DNA of 64,000 nt, taken from contig CAZRVL010000002.1 of assembly GCA_964603455.1 (NCBI GenBank), positions 18,090-82,089 of the forward strand. The letters are read 5' to 3'. Position numbers and translations under genes: made by a program. Shown here piece after piece: positions 7,498 through 16,150 of this stretch (its first letter is position 1; each line of letters begins with the position of its first letter). Origin of the DNA: Flemingiibacterium sp964603455. Its GTDB lineage: Bacteria; Bacillota; Clostridia; Oscillospirales; CAG-272. The notes beneath the pieces are model-generated. The model worked only from the letters and a program-made list of their open reading frames with translations, was not told where the DNA came from and did not search any database.

Positions 7498-8620
7498 TAG
7501 AAACACCTCCGAATCTTATCGGCTTTGTATATCGGTCAAGATACCACACAAGCAGATTCATTATCAATATTGAGAAAGAAACGCCTTCGGCATAACCGCC
7601 GAAATAACGTATGAATACTGTCAAAAGCCCGCAGCCTATCGCATATATCGTGCGTCCCCTTTCGGTCATCGGAGAGGTAGTATAGTCGGTTGCCATGAAT
7701 ACAGCGCCAAGGAACAATCCACCTGAAAATATCTGCTGTCCCGCAAATTCGAAAGGCAGAGATGTCTTTGCCGCAACAAACGTAACCACAGCTACAGTTC
7801 CGATATAAAGCACAGGTATCTTCCAAGATATGACTTTGCGTATAAGAAGATACAGAAATCCGACCGTTATCATCAGCGCAGACACCTCTCCGATACATCC
7901 TGCCTCATTTCCGAGTATCATGTCGAGCATCGAGACGTTCGGGGCATTTCCGTTTTTAAGAAATGCAAGCGGTGTTGCACTCGATACTGCATCAGCAAGA
8001 TCTACGGATATTGCAAAAGGTGAAAGCTTTACACCAGGTGCAGTAAATGCTTCCGCACCCATATGCGAAGGCCACGCAAATAGAAAAACTCTTGCGGCAA
8101 GTGCAGGATTCACAAAGTTCTTGCCGATACCGCCGAACAGCTGCTTTACTATGATTATCGCAAATACCGCGCCAACCGCAGGCATCCAAAGCGGAACTGA
8201 CACGGGAAGGTTCATAGCCAAAAGCATTCCGGTAACTACAGCGGAAAGATCGGTTACGGTAATAGGCTTTTTCATAGCCTTTTCCCATACAAGCTCTGAC
8301 AATACCGCGAACACGACCGAAACAAGCATTACAGTCAATGCTCTGAATCCGAAGATATATATTCCCCATACAAGTGCCGGCATAAGTGCTATACACACAT
8401 CCGCCATTATCGAACGTGTAGTATCCTCTGTACGGATATGCGGAGACGGCGAAACGGTCAAAAGCTTCGGGATATATTCACGCCAGTTTTTTTTCTCTTT
8501 GTCAGACACTTCTGTCTTTTCAGCCGAAATTTCATTCGGCACATCGACTGTTACGTCTTCATTTACAACGTTGGCTTGAACTTCTGCCACGTTGTTTTTT
8601 TCATCGGGAGTCTTGTCCAT
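7469..8620 (-). CDS. rnfD: Rnf electron transport complex subunit D
   Basis: Multi-helix membrane subunit related to NqrB, predicted to carry covalent FMN (at the SSATPL threonine) and riboflavin and to form the ion channel. The 383 residues begin with an unusually long, charged, cytoplasmic N-terminal extension of about 55 residues before the family sequence TVSPSPHIRTEDTTRSIM. The GGIGKNFVNPALAARVFL and GAVFMATDYTTSPMT motifs are typical. It overlaps rnfG by 29 bases and directly follows rnfC. Confidence 0.95.
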   Translation of the reverse strand: MDKTPDEKNNVAEVQANVVNEDVTVDVPNEISAEKTEVSDKEKKNWREYIPKLLTVSPSPHIRTEDTTRSIMADVCIALMPALVWGIYIFGFRALTVMLVSVVFAVLSELVWEKAMKKPITVTDLSAVVTGMLLAMNLPVSVPLWMPAVGAVFAIIIVKQLFGGIGKNFVNPALAARVFLFAWPSHMGAEAFTAPGVKLSPFAISVDLADAVSSATPLAFLKNGNAPNVSMLDMILGNEAGCIGEVSALMITVGFLYLLIRKVISWKIPVLYIGTVAVVTFVAAKTSLPFEFAGQQIFSGGLFLGAVFMATDYTTSPMTERGRTIYAIGCGLLTVFIRYFGGYAEGVSFSILIMNLLVWYLDRYTKPIRFGGVSNERSSGKEA

Positions 8621-10002
8621 TATTTTTCTCCTTTCTCCTCAGTTTTTTCAGAGCTTTCCGCTCTGCTCTTTTCGAGAGCTGCCTTTTCCGCACGCTTGCG
8701 GTCGTTTATCTGACCCTTAGCCGCACGTATATATTGAACGATCGGAACGTGAGCAGGACAGCTGTATGAGCAGCTGCCGCATTCGACACAGCTCATTACA
8801 TCAAACTCCTCAGCCATATCAAGCTTTCCTTGCATAGAGAACATAGCAAGATATGAAGGCATCAAGTGCATCGGACAACCTCTTACGCATCTGCCGCAGC
8901 GAATACAGGCAGGGGTCGAATTTGTCTTGTTTTCCACATCTTCGGAAAATACAAGCACAGCCGATGTTCCCTTTGTAACTACTCCGTTTATATCCCATTG
9001 AGCAATTCCCATCATAGGACCGCCGTTTATTATTTTTTTCGGCTCACGGGTCAAGCCTCCGCACGCCTCGATAAGATCGACATATGATGTTCCGAGCGGG
9101 ACTCTGAGATTTTTCGGAGTCTTTACACAGTCACCATCGACCGTAACTATGCGTTCAATGAGCGGCATACCGTATGCAAATGCGTTGAATATCGCCGCGC
9201 ACGTCTCGGCATTGAAAACACAGCATCCGACATCTGCCGGAAGCTTTCCAGCGGGAAGCTCCTTTCCGGTAAGTGCATATATCAGCTGACGCTCATCACC
9301 CTGAGGATATTTGGTTTTCATAACCTCGATCTTAACGAGTTCTGAACCGACAAGATGTTCTTCAAGCAGATTCATCGCATCGAGTTTATTGTCCTCTACA
9401 GCTATAAAACCCTGTCTTAATGAAAATGCTTTCAATATTATTTTAAGACCGCCGATCACAGCTTCCGGTTCTTCGAGTAGCAGCCGATGGTTTGCCGTGA
9501 TGTAGGGCTCGCACTCTGCACAGTTTACGATTATGGTATCTACCCTTCCGAGCGCAGAGCTGAGCTTTGCGTGGGTCGGGAATGTCGCTCCACCCATTCC
9601 GGATATACCGGCTTTACGGATCATATCTATTATCTCATCGGTAGTCGTATCTGAGAGCGGCTTTGTAAACGGCGATATTTCCGGAGACAATCTGTCTTCG
9701 CCATCGTTTTCGATGACCACTGAACGTATCTTCTGTCCCGAAGCCGAATTGCGCTCAACTATATCCTTGACCTTTCCGGATACGCTCGAATGTATAGGTG
9801 CGCCGAGTCCGTTTTCGACAACTCCTATCACCTGGCCGCGGTCAACGCTGTCTCCGACCTTCACTATCGGAGCAGCCGGTGCGCCGATATGCTGCGACAG
9901 CGGTATCGTAACGATATTTGGTGCAGGCATTTTTTCGACCTGACAACGGCGCGTATTTTTATGTTCGTTTATATGAATACCGCCGTGGAAGGTGTGTGAC
10001 AT
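8620..10002 (-). CDS. rnfC: Rnf electron transport complex subunit C
   Basis: Peripheral NADH-binding subunit that passes electrons between the Rnf clusters and NAD+. The frame is open upstream to 10287, but the family N-terminus (HTFHGGIHINEHK) and an AGAGGTGG ribosome binding site fix the start at 10002, giving 460 residues. Domains in order: biotinyl-lipoyl-like hammerhead, the NADH/FMN-binding fold (GGATFPTHAKLS), SLBB-like segment, then two [4Fe-4S] motifs, CIRCGRCVRGCP and CVECGSCSYSCP, and a charged tail. First gene of the rnfCDGEAB-ppt operon. Confidence 0.96.
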   Translation of the reverse strand: MSHTFHGGIHINEHKNTRRCQVEKMPAPNIVTIPLSQHIGAPAAPIVKVGDSVDRGQVIGVVENGLGAPIHSSVSGKVKDIVERNSASGQKIRSVVIENDGEDRLSPEISPFTKPLSDTTTDEIIDMIRKAGISGMGGATFPTHAKLSSALGRVDTIIVNCAECEPYITANHRLLLEEPEAVIGGLKIILKAFSLRQGFIAVEDNKLDAMNLLEEHLVGSELVKIEVMKTKYPQGDERQLIYALTGKELPAGKLPADVGCCVFNAETCAAIFNAFAYGMPLIERIVTVDGDCVKTPKNLRVPLGTSYVDLIEACGGLTREPKKIINGGPMMGIAQWDINGVVTKGTSAVLVFSEDVENKTNSTPACIRCGRCVRGCPMHLMPSYLAMFSMQGKLDMAEEFDVMSCVECGSCSYSCPAHVPIVQYIRAAKGQINDRKRAEKAALEKSRAESSEKTEEKGEK

Positions 10003-10036
10003 TTTATTCCACCTCTTTATACTATGATATATAAAT

Positions 10037-10065
10037 ATTATACAACAATTTCCGAATTTTTTCAA
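10037..10065 (-). promoter_or_regulatory. SigA-type promoter of the rnf operon
   Basis: Minus-strand TTGAAA (10060-10065), a 17-base spacer and TATAAT (10037-10042) lie about 35 bases ahead of the rnfC start. No obvious operator was seen next to it. Confidence 0.8.
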
Positions 10066-10136
10066 TGATAATTTATCACATTCCTTGAAAATAATATTAA
10101 GCAATAATGCACATTTATCACAAAATCGATAATGAT

Positions 10137-11075
10137 TTAACAGAATATAACAGCAATAAGAGCTGAAACTATACCCTGCAACAGTTTTGAAACAAAATAT
10201 CTTCTGAGAGAAATATTCGAATCCGATAAAACCAACGCGACCTGAGAATGAACGCTCATGCCTGAAAATCCAAGCGCAAAGGCACATATTGGAAGTCCTG
10301 CTCTGCCAAATTCAGAGCTGAGCCTGACTGCAATGGTCAGCTCGCAAATAGCTGCTGCAAATGCCGATACAAACTGCGGAAGGAGTGAGACGATGGTTTT
10401 CACAAATACACCGAAAAATACCGCAAAAGCACATATTTTTAACATACTTAATGCGGCGTTTGCGACCGACTCGGCAAATGCCGTTAAAATCCCACGCGGT
10501 GAAATATGTTTGTATTTTTCCCCTTCTGATGCCAAAATATTTGCGCTATATCCCTTTTTCGAAGCTATAGCGATAATCACCGCCGAAATAAACTGTACGA
10601 GCCACAGCTTAATGCCTACCATCGTATCGTTAAACAAAGTCCCAACGCTGCCGATGCAAAAAGCGATCCCTGCATTATTTGATACTGCTGTCAATTTAGC
10701 CGCTTCGGAGCTTGAAATATCGCCGTTTTTATAAAGATTTCTTACCGAAACAGCTCCTATCGGGAATCCGCAGACAGAGCCCAATATGAAAGCCGAAACA
10801 CCTTTTTGCGGAAGTCCGGTAAGAGCGGAAAATACTCTTCCGCATATGAGTGACAGCAGGTCTGACATATGTGTCAGGCATATAAAATTCGTGAGCACCA
10901 TAAACGGAAACAGCGAAGGAATGAGCCTAAGTGAACACACTTCGAGCGATTCGACTACAGCCGATGAAGCCTTCTCGGGTGAACGCAGCAGATACAAAAA
11001 CAAGAATATGCAAAAGCTCCAGGCGATGCCGAGCATTGGTGTCAGACGATTTTCGGTCTTCAATATAATAATCAC
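10137..11075 (-). CDS. ylbJ: Sporulation integral membrane protein YlbJ-like
   Basis: A 312-residue polytopic membrane protein of the nucleoside-recognition/YlbJ family, needed in Bacillus for spore cortex formation. Typical segments are LRLIPSLFPFMVLTNFI, GSVCGFPIGAVSVRNLYKNG and TAVSNNAGIAFCIGSVG. It is shorter than Bacillus YlbJ (about 400). Translation probably starts at a GTG at 11075 preceded by AAGGAG. It is divergent from yqfC-yqfD, two further sporulation genes. Confidence 0.85.
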   Translation of the reverse strand: MIIILKTENRLTPMLGIAWSFCIFLFLYLLRSPEKASSAVVESLEVCSLRLIPSLFPFMVLTNFICLTHMSDLLSLICGRVFSALTGLPQKGVSAFILGSVCGFPIGAVSVRNLYKNGDISSSEAAKLTAVSNNAGIAFCIGSVGTLFNDTMVGIKLWLVQFISAVIIAIASKKGYSANILASEGEKYKHISPRGILTAFAESVANAALSMLKICAFAVFFGVFVKTIVSLLPQFVSAFAAAICELTIAVRLSSEFGRAGLPICAFALGFSGMSVHSQVALVLSDSNISLRRYFVSKLLQGIVSALIAVIFC

Positions 11076-11126
11076 GTCTCCTTTTTCATATCATGTAATA
11101 AATATATCATGCAGGGCGGTAAAAAT

Positions 11127-11444
11127 ATGAGTGATAGGGATATTAAAGCCAATAAAAAAGTTTCTTTTTTTGAAAGGCTGCGGCGAAGCTTGGATATTCC
11201 GGTCGGAGCATTATCAAATTGTTCATATATCGGCATATCTGGGACATCCGAGCTCGAAATAAGCGGCTGTGACGGACTGGAAGATTATTCAAGCCTGAAG
11301 ATCGTACTTAGGATATGCGGTCAGTTTTTGACGATAGATGGAGAACAGCTCGAATTATGCAGCTTTTCAAACGGAGATATTAGAGTGAACGGTCAAATTA
11401 AAAGCCTGATCTTCGAAAAAAGGTTCAGCTCGGAGGAAAAATAG
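11127..11444 (+). CDS. yqfC: Sporulation protein YqfC
   Basis: A 105-residue member of the YqfC/YabP family of mother-cell sporulation proteins. Core motifs are FFERLRRSLDIP near the start and the beta-rich LKIVLRICGQFLTIDGEQLEL. The start at 11127 is preferred over the ATG at 11109 because AGGGCGG lies at the right distance before it. The stop codon overlaps the GTG start of yqfD by one base, so the pair is translationally coupled. In Bacillus this pair is transcribed by sigma-E. Confidence 0.9.
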   Translation: MSDRDIKANKKVSFFERLRRSLDIPVGALSNCSYIGISGTSELEISGCDGLEDYSSLKIVLRICGQFLTIDGEQLELCSFSNGDIRVNGQIKSLIFEKRFSSEEK

Positions 11445-12607
11445 TGTTCAGAAAATTTGTAAACTGGTGCATCGGCTTTCGAAGATACAAAGTTAGAAAT
11501 GTATTTTCAAAGGATATTTCAAGGCTTCTTACGATCTCTAATGCGGAATCGGTTTTGAAAAACGAAAATGACTACATATTTTTTTCTTTTCCCACTTCGG
11601 AAGGAAAATATTTCGAAAAATTACTTTTATCAAACAGTATAGAATATGAAATGACCGAGCATGGGCTCATATATCTGCTAAAAAAATACAAAAAGCGTCC
11701 GGGAATACTGATCGGCATGATATTGTTCGTTATCATGCTTGAGACGAGCCGCAGCTTTGTCTGGAATATTGAGGTAGTCAACAATAACGATATTCCTTCA
11801 AACGAGATAATTTCAGAGCTTAAATCGCTCGGCTTCGGTATAGGGACATATATCCCATCGGTGGATTTCGATAAGCTTCACACAGACCTATTGCAATCCG
11901 ACCAAAGGCTTGCATGGGTCGCAGTTAATATGTTTGGAACCCATGCAAATGTAGAAGTTCGCGAAGCTTTGCTCGTATCACCTGCTCCGGATGAGGACAC
12001 GCCATATAATTTGATCGCAGCAGAAGATGGGATAATCGAGAGCATAGATATTTACCGCGGAACAAAGCAAGTCACGGTCGGTGAACCGATAAAAGCGGGG
12101 CAGCTTTTGGCATCCGGGATAGTCGAGACTCCAAACGGCTTTAATTTGGTACACGCACGTGGGGTCGTAAAAGCCAATGTCGGACGAAGTATTAGGATCG
12201 AAATTCCGCTTAAGCGGGACAAAAAGATCTATACAGGAAAGGAATACTGCGAAATAACGTTAAAATTTCTCGGATTTTCATTTAAAGTTTTCAAAAGTAC
12301 CGGAAATTCGCCAACAAATTGTGATATAATAGAAAGTGAGAGGAAGCTGTGCTTTTTCGGAATATTTGAAGTTCCGATAATTTTACATGAAAAGATCAGC
12401 CGCGAATATGAATTTTCAAATGAAACTATAACTCCGGAGGCTGCAAAAGTCGAAGCCTTCGAAAAGCTTCAAGCCGAATGTGCTCTTGCAGACGGTGAGT
12501 TGGCGAGCAGAGAGATAAATGCCGGGCTAAATGGCGACACGTACATCATTAGCTGCAAGCTCCGCATAATAAAAAATATCGCGGTGGAAAGTAAGATCTA
12601 CAGATGA
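11444..12607 (+). CDS. yqfD: Sporulation protein YqfD
   Basis: A 387-residue membrane-anchored sporulation protein expressed in the mother cell in Bacillus. It has a single transmembrane helix near residues 82-102 and the conserved ESIDIYRGTKQVTVGEPIKAG segment, split here by IDI/YRG. It starts with GTG behind CGGAGG, overlapping yqfC. It lies upstream of phoH-ybeY-era-recO, the gene order known from many Firmicutes. Confidence 0.92.
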   Translation: MFRKFVNWCIGFRRYKVRNVFSKDISRLLTISNAESVLKNENDYIFFSFPTSEGKYFEKLLLSNSIEYEMTEHGLIYLLKKYKKRPGILIGMILFVIMLETSRSFVWNIEVVNNNDIPSNEIISELKSLGFGIGTYIPSVDFDKLHTDLLQSDQRLAWVAVNMFGTHANVEVREALLVSPAPDEDTPYNLIAAEDGIIESIDIYRGTKQVTVGEPIKAGQLLASGIVETPNGFNLVHARGVVKANVGRSIRIEIPLKRDKKIYTGKEYCEITLKFLGFSFKVFKSTGNSPTNCDIIESERKLCFFGIFEVPIILHEKISREYEFSNETITPEAAKVEAFEKLQAECALADGELASREINAGLNGDTYIISCKLRIIKNIAVESKIYR

Positions 12608-12610
12608 CTC

Positions 12611-12643
12611 GGCTTTATCTCAGACTCAGGCTGAGATAAAGCC
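12611..12643. other. Perfect 13-bp hairpin without T-tract between yqfD and phoH
   Basis: GGCTTTATCTCAG (12611-12623) pairs exactly with 12631-12643 around a 7-base loop. No run of Ts follows on either strand, so it does not look like an ordinary terminator. A second small stem (GCTCT/AGAGC, 12656-12671) and the start-site hairpin at 12680-12701 follow. It may be an mRNA processing or stabilising structure. Confidence 0.6.
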
Positions 12644-12671
12644 TATACCAACAACGCTCTTTAACGAGAGC

Positions 12672-12713
12672 AGAAAGGAAGCTTTCGAGTAATCGAAAGC
12701 TATGACCATATTT
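12672..12713 (+). promoter_or_regulatory. phoH leader: Shine-Dalgarno, 9-bp hairpin, start
   Basis: The Shine-Dalgarno AGAAAGGA (12672-12679) is followed directly by AGCTTTCGA, a GTAA loop (GNRA type) and TCGAAAGCT (12680-12701). ATG codons then occur at 12702 and 12714. Linear spacing from the Shine-Dalgarno is too long for either start. If the hairpin forms, the ATG at 12714 is brought to about 12 bases. The same architecture precedes era (14345-14386) and the ABC ATPase (51300-51339). Confidence 0.6.
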
Positions 12714-13727
12714 ATGCCGGAAAAAATTATATTGACAGACTCTGTCGATCAAACCGCCAAGCTGTTCGGGGAGCTTGACGCGAATCTCGAACGCATCGAA
12801 AACGCATTCGGAGTTACGATAAAAGCCAAGGACTCTATGACCGGATCGGGAAATGCCGTCAGTGTCAGCGCGGATGACCTCGAAAAGGTCGAAAAAGCCG
12901 CAGATGCACTCGGGTATTTAAAACGTATGGCAAGGCTCACTGGTGAAATCACGCCGCAGAATGTTGATTACGTGGTCGGAATGGTCGCAGACGGAATGAA
13001 TGCCGAGCTTACTGAACTCGATGATGATACGATATGCCTGACGAGCCGCGGAAAGCCGATAAAAGCCAAGACTGTAGGTCAGAAAAAATATGTTGAAGCG
13101 ATAAAAAAGAACACCGTAGTAATGGGTATAGGTCCTGCCGGAACAGGAAAGACATTTTTAGCCGTTGCAATGGCTGTCACCGCACTCAAATCTAAAAAAG
13201 TCGAGAGGATAATCCTGACACGTCCCGCAGTGGAAGCCGGAGAAAAGTTGGGATTCCTGCCCGGAGATCTTCAAAACAAAATCGATCCGTATCTCAGACC
13301 ACTTTACGATGCACTCTATGAGATGCTCGGAACTGAGGGCTATCAAAGGCTTGCCGAGCGCGGTATAATCGAGATCGCTCCGCTCGCATATATGCGCGGA
13401 AGAACTCTTGACGATTCCTTCATAATCCTCGATGAGGCTCAAAATACCACCCCCGAACAGATGAAGATGTTTTTAACACGCTTCGGCTTCAACTCCAAAG
13501 CAGTCGTCACAGGAGACCTCACTCAGACCGACCTTCCGTCAGGTCAAAGATCTGGGCTTGCCGAAGCGGTAAAGATACTCGAAGGTATAGATGATATTGC
13601 GATACATCATTTTACCGAGCGTGATGTGGTAAGACACAGGCTCGTACAAAAGATAATCCTCGCATACGAAAATTATGACAAGCAAAAAGCCGAAAGAAAG
13701 ATATATCACAAAAAGGAGAATGACTGA
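12702..13727 (+). CDS. phoH: PhoH-like ATPase
   Basis: Cytoplasmic P-loop ATPase of the PhoH family, linked to RNA metabolism and encoded beside ybeY in most bacteria. It has an N-terminal KH-like segment (about 1-90), then the PhoH domain with Walker A GPAGTGKT, LTRPAVEAGEKLGFLPGDL, Walker B SFIILDEAQN, and VTGDLTQTDLP. 341 residues is normal. Two in-frame starts exist, 12702 and 12714 (MPEKIILTD). The leader hairpin would favour 12714. The stop overlaps the ybeY start. Confidence 0.94.
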   Translation: MTIFMPEKIILTDSVDQTAKLFGELDANLERIENAFGVTIKAKDSMTGSGNAVSVSADDLEKVEKAADALGYLKRMARLTGEITPQNVDYVVGMVADGMNAELTELDDDTICLTSRGKPIKAKTVGQKKYVEAIKKNTVVMGIGPAGTGKTFLAVAMAVTALKSKKVERIILTRPAVEAGEKLGFLPGDLQNKIDPYLRPLYDALYEMLGTEGYQRLAERGIIEIAPLAYMRGRTLDDSFIILDEAQNTTPEQMKMFLTRFGFNSKAVVTGDLTQTDLPSGQRSGLAEAVKILEGIDDIAIHHFTERDVVRHRLVQKIILAYENYDKQKAERKIYHKKEND

Positions 13728-14206
13728 TGAGACATTATATTTATTTTTCAAACGAACAGGATAAGGAGAAGGATTCGGGCGAACTTCGCTGTCTTATAAA
13801 GGCAGTCATATACGAAGTTCTCGAATATGAGGATTTTGGAAAAAGCGCAGAGATCTCCGTCACATTCACAGACAATGACGGAATACAAAATATCAACCGT
13901 GAACAGCGCAATATCGATTCACCGACAGATGTGCTTTCCTTCCCCATAATGAGTGATGAGGATTCGGATGCCGATACCGACCGCTCGAACGGCGCAGTAA
14001 TGCTCGGAGACATAGTTCTGAATCTCGAACGCGCACGACTCCAAGCCGCGGAATTCGGACATGGCTATACACGTGAGGTGGCATTTTTGACTGCACATTC
14101 GGTATTACATCTTCTGGGTTACGATCATCTCACAAGTGAAGAGGATGACAAAAATATGCGTGCAAAGCAGGATGCAGTGCTGAACATCATGGGTATAACA
14201 AGATAA
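13727..14206 (+). CDS. ybeY: Endoribonuclease YbeY (rRNA maturation)
   Basis: Zinc-dependent single-strand endoribonuclease involved in 16S rRNA 3' maturation and 70S ribosome quality control. The zinc site is visible as HSVLHLLGYDH (three histidines in the H-x3-H-x5-H motif). The upstream SPTDVLSFP and MLGDIV motifs are also conserved. At 159 residues it has the normal length. It overlaps the phoH stop codon by one base, indicating coupled translation. Confidence 0.95.
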   Translation: MRHYIYFSNEQDKEKDSGELRCLIKAVIYEVLEYEDFGKSAEISVTFTDNDGIQNINREQRNIDSPTDVLSFPIMSDEDSDADTDRSNGAVMLGDIVLNLERARLQAAEFGHGYTREVAFLTAHSVLHLLGYDHLTSEEDDKNMRAKQDAVLNIMGITR

Positions 14207-14236
14207 CACATATACTTTATTTTCGAACAAAAGCTA

Positions 14237-14265
14237 TTGACAAGCTACTCGGTTTGTGATAAAAT
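14237..14265 (+). promoter_or_regulatory. SigA-type promoter upstream of era
   Basis: TTGACA (14237-14242), a 17-base spacer ending in TGTGA, and TAAAAT (14260-14265). It leaves a 5' leader of about 115 bases before era, which contains the Shine-Dalgarno/hairpin element. Confidence 0.8.
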
Positions 14266-14344
14266 ATAATTAGACCCATTCATTATCTGCGTGTATAATC
14301 TTTCGCGCAGTTTGAAGGTCATATCGAAAAATATTAAATCTTAA

Positions 14345-14386
14345 GAAAAGGAAGCTTTTGCGTTTTGCAAAGGTCATATTCATAAA
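14345..14386 (+). promoter_or_regulatory. era leader: Shine-Dalgarno, hairpin, start
   Basis: The Shine-Dalgarno GAAAAGGA (14345-14352) is followed by the stem CTTTTGC/GCAAAGG (14355-14361 with 14367-14373, one wobble pair), then GTCATATTCATAAA and the ATG at 14387. The hairpin would place the Shine-Dalgarno about 12 bases from the start. A short open frame from TTG 14358 ends in a TGA that overlaps the era ATG. AAGGTCATAT also occurs once more upstream, at 14316. Confidence 0.6.
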
Positions 14387-15271
14387 ATGACAAAAACCGG
14401 ATTCATTGCAATAGTCGGCCGCCCGAATGTTGGAAAATCAACTCTTTTAAATGCTCTTTTGGGAGAAAAGGTCGCTATCGTATCAAAAAAGCCTCAGACT
14501 ACTCGAAACCGCATAACCGGAATACTCACAGAAGGTGAAAATCAGTTCGTCTTCATGGATACTCCCGGAATGTTAAATCCAAAGAACAAGCTTGGAGATT
14601 TCATGGTAAAGACAATAAGCAACACTATAGGAGATGTTGATGCTGCTATACTTGTTGTCGATGCCGCGAAGTCGATCTCCGATGTAGAAAGATCGATACT
14701 CACACGTCTCGAAAAGCAGGGTGCGCCCGTAATACTCGCCATAAACAAGACCGACTCGGTAAATGCCGCAAAGGTCGCAGAATGTATAGTCGAATATTCC
14801 AAGCTATACGATTTTTCGGCTGTCATACCGATGGCTGCGATAAAGAACGAGGGAGTCGGTATAGTGGTCGATGAAGTTTCCAAGCTGCTGCATGACGGCG
14901 ATTGGTTCTTCCCTGCCGATATGGTGACAGATCAGCCCGAAAGAGTTATTGCCTCCGAGATAATCAGAGAAAAGCTGCTCAGAACACTTAACGATGAGAT
15001 ACCGCACGGCACGGCAGTCGTTATCGAAGGCTTTGAAGAAAAGCCGACCATAATCAAGATACGTGCAGAGATATACTGCGAAAAGGAATCTCACAAGGGA
15101 ATAATCATCGGAAAAGGCGGTGCTGAGCTCAAAAAGGTCGGCACATGGGCTCGCGAGGATATGGAAGCGTTTTTTGGTACACAGGTACATCTCGACCTCT
15201 GGGTCAGAGTAAAGGAAAATTGGCGAGACAATCAGTCGTTGCTGAACAGCTTCGGATTCGGAGAGGAATAA
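14387..15271 (+). CDS. era: GTPase Era
   Basis: Ras-like GTPase with a C-terminal KH domain that binds the 3' end of 16S rRNA during 30S assembly. G-motifs are visible: G1 GRPNVGKST, G3 DTPG, G4 NKTD. The KH region is around IIIGKGGAELKKVG. 294 residues is the usual length. Stop TAA immediately precedes the recO ATG with no gap. It has its own promoter in addition to any readthrough from ybeY. Confidence 0.97.
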   Translation: MTKTGFIAIVGRPNVGKSTLLNALLGEKVAIVSKKPQTTRNRITGILTEGENQFVFMDTPGMLNPKNKLGDFMVKTISNTIGDVDAAILVVDAAKSISDVERSILTRLEKQGAPVILAINKTDSVNAAKVAECIVEYSKLYDFSAVIPMAAIKNEGVGIVVDEVSKLLHDGDWFFPADMVTDQPERVIASEIIREKLLRTLNDEIPHGTAVVIEGFEEKPTIIKIRAEIYCEKESHKGIIIGKGGAELKKVGTWAREDMEAFFGTQVHLDLWVRVKENWRDNQSLLNSFGFGEE

Positions 15272-16060
15272 ATGACTGTCAAGGTCAGAGGGCTTGTTGT
15301 ACGGTCTTATGAGATAACAAGCAGTCTCAGGTATATACATATTCTGACTCACGAAAACGGCAAATTGAGCGCAGGAGTCAGAGGTTCTATGACCTTTCGA
15401 GGCAATTTCAAGATAGCCGTGATGCCGATGAGCTATTCCGAATTTGTTCTGCACACCGGAAAAGGCGAAAAATACTGGGTCAATGAAGCAACGCTGATAC
15501 AGAGCTTTTTTGATCTGTCCGGTGACTATGCCAAGCTGACGCTCGGTTCATACGTGACCGATGTTGCAAATTTCATGTCGGTCGAAGGACAGCCAGATCC
15601 GCAGCTAATGTCTCTCACCTTGAATACACTTTGGCTAATATCCAAAAAGGAATCGGTAGATCATCATCTTGTAAAGACGGCATTTGAGCTTCGTGCGGCT
15701 TCGATAGGCGGCTTCGCTCCTGACCTTGAATGCTGCCGCGACTGCGGTGCAGCACTCGGAGATACAAATTTTATAAGTGTTGCGGACGGCTGTATACTTT
15801 GCGATAATTGCGCAAAAAAGCGCAGATTTGCAGTGCCGGACGGTAGAAATGACGTTCTTTTGAAGGTATCTCGTCCGACTTTAGAAGCTGTTTTTTATGC
15901 GCTTTATTCAGACCCGAAAAAGATATTTTCTTTTACGCTCGACAAGAAATTTATTCCGGAATTTTCAAAGCTCGGCGAAGAATATCTTGCAAGACAGCTC
16001 GATTATCATTTTCCGACTCTCGATATGTTAGATCTGTCGGATCAAGAGAAAAAATGTTAA
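15272..16060 (+). CDS. recO: DNA repair protein RecO
   Basis: Mediator that loads RecA on SSB-coated DNA in the RecFOR pathway. It has an N-terminal OB fold (GLVVRSYEITSSLRYIHILT...) followed by a helical domain and a zinc finger with CCRDCGA and CDNC cysteine pairs (about residues 150-185). 262 residues is normal. The start codon directly follows the era stop, and the gene uses the ribosome binding site within the era end (GAGAGGAATAA). Confidence 0.93.
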   Translation: MTVKVRGLVVRSYEITSSLRYIHILTHENGKLSAGVRGSMTFRGNFKIAVMPMSYSEFVLHTGKGEKYWVNEATLIQSFFDLSGDYAKLTLGSYVTDVANFMSVEGQPDPQLMSLTLNTLWLISKKESVDHHLVKTAFELRAASIGGFAPDLECCRDCGAALGDTNFISVADGCILCDNCAKKRRFAVPDGRNDVLLKVSRPTLEAVFYALYSDPKKIFSFTLDKKFIPEFSKLGEEYLARQLDYHFPTLDMLDLSDQEKKC

Positions 16061-16085
16061 AAATTTACTAAAATCTCCGAAGTCC

Positions 16086-16114
16086 TTGACAACGGAGTAT
16101 TTTTCTGATATAAT
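16086..16114 (+). promoter_or_regulatory. SigA-type promoter of the alpha-galactosidase gene
   Basis: TTGACA (16086-16091), 17-base spacer, TATAAT (16109-16114), about 37 bases before the start codon. Confidence 0.82.
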
Positions 16115-16150
16115 TGTCTTGAAAATAATTTTATATTTATGGAGAGAAAT

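Noticed and set aside
10003..10287. N-terminal extension of the rnfC frame
   Set aside because: The family start and a ribosome binding site lie at 10002; the rnf promoter is inside the extension.
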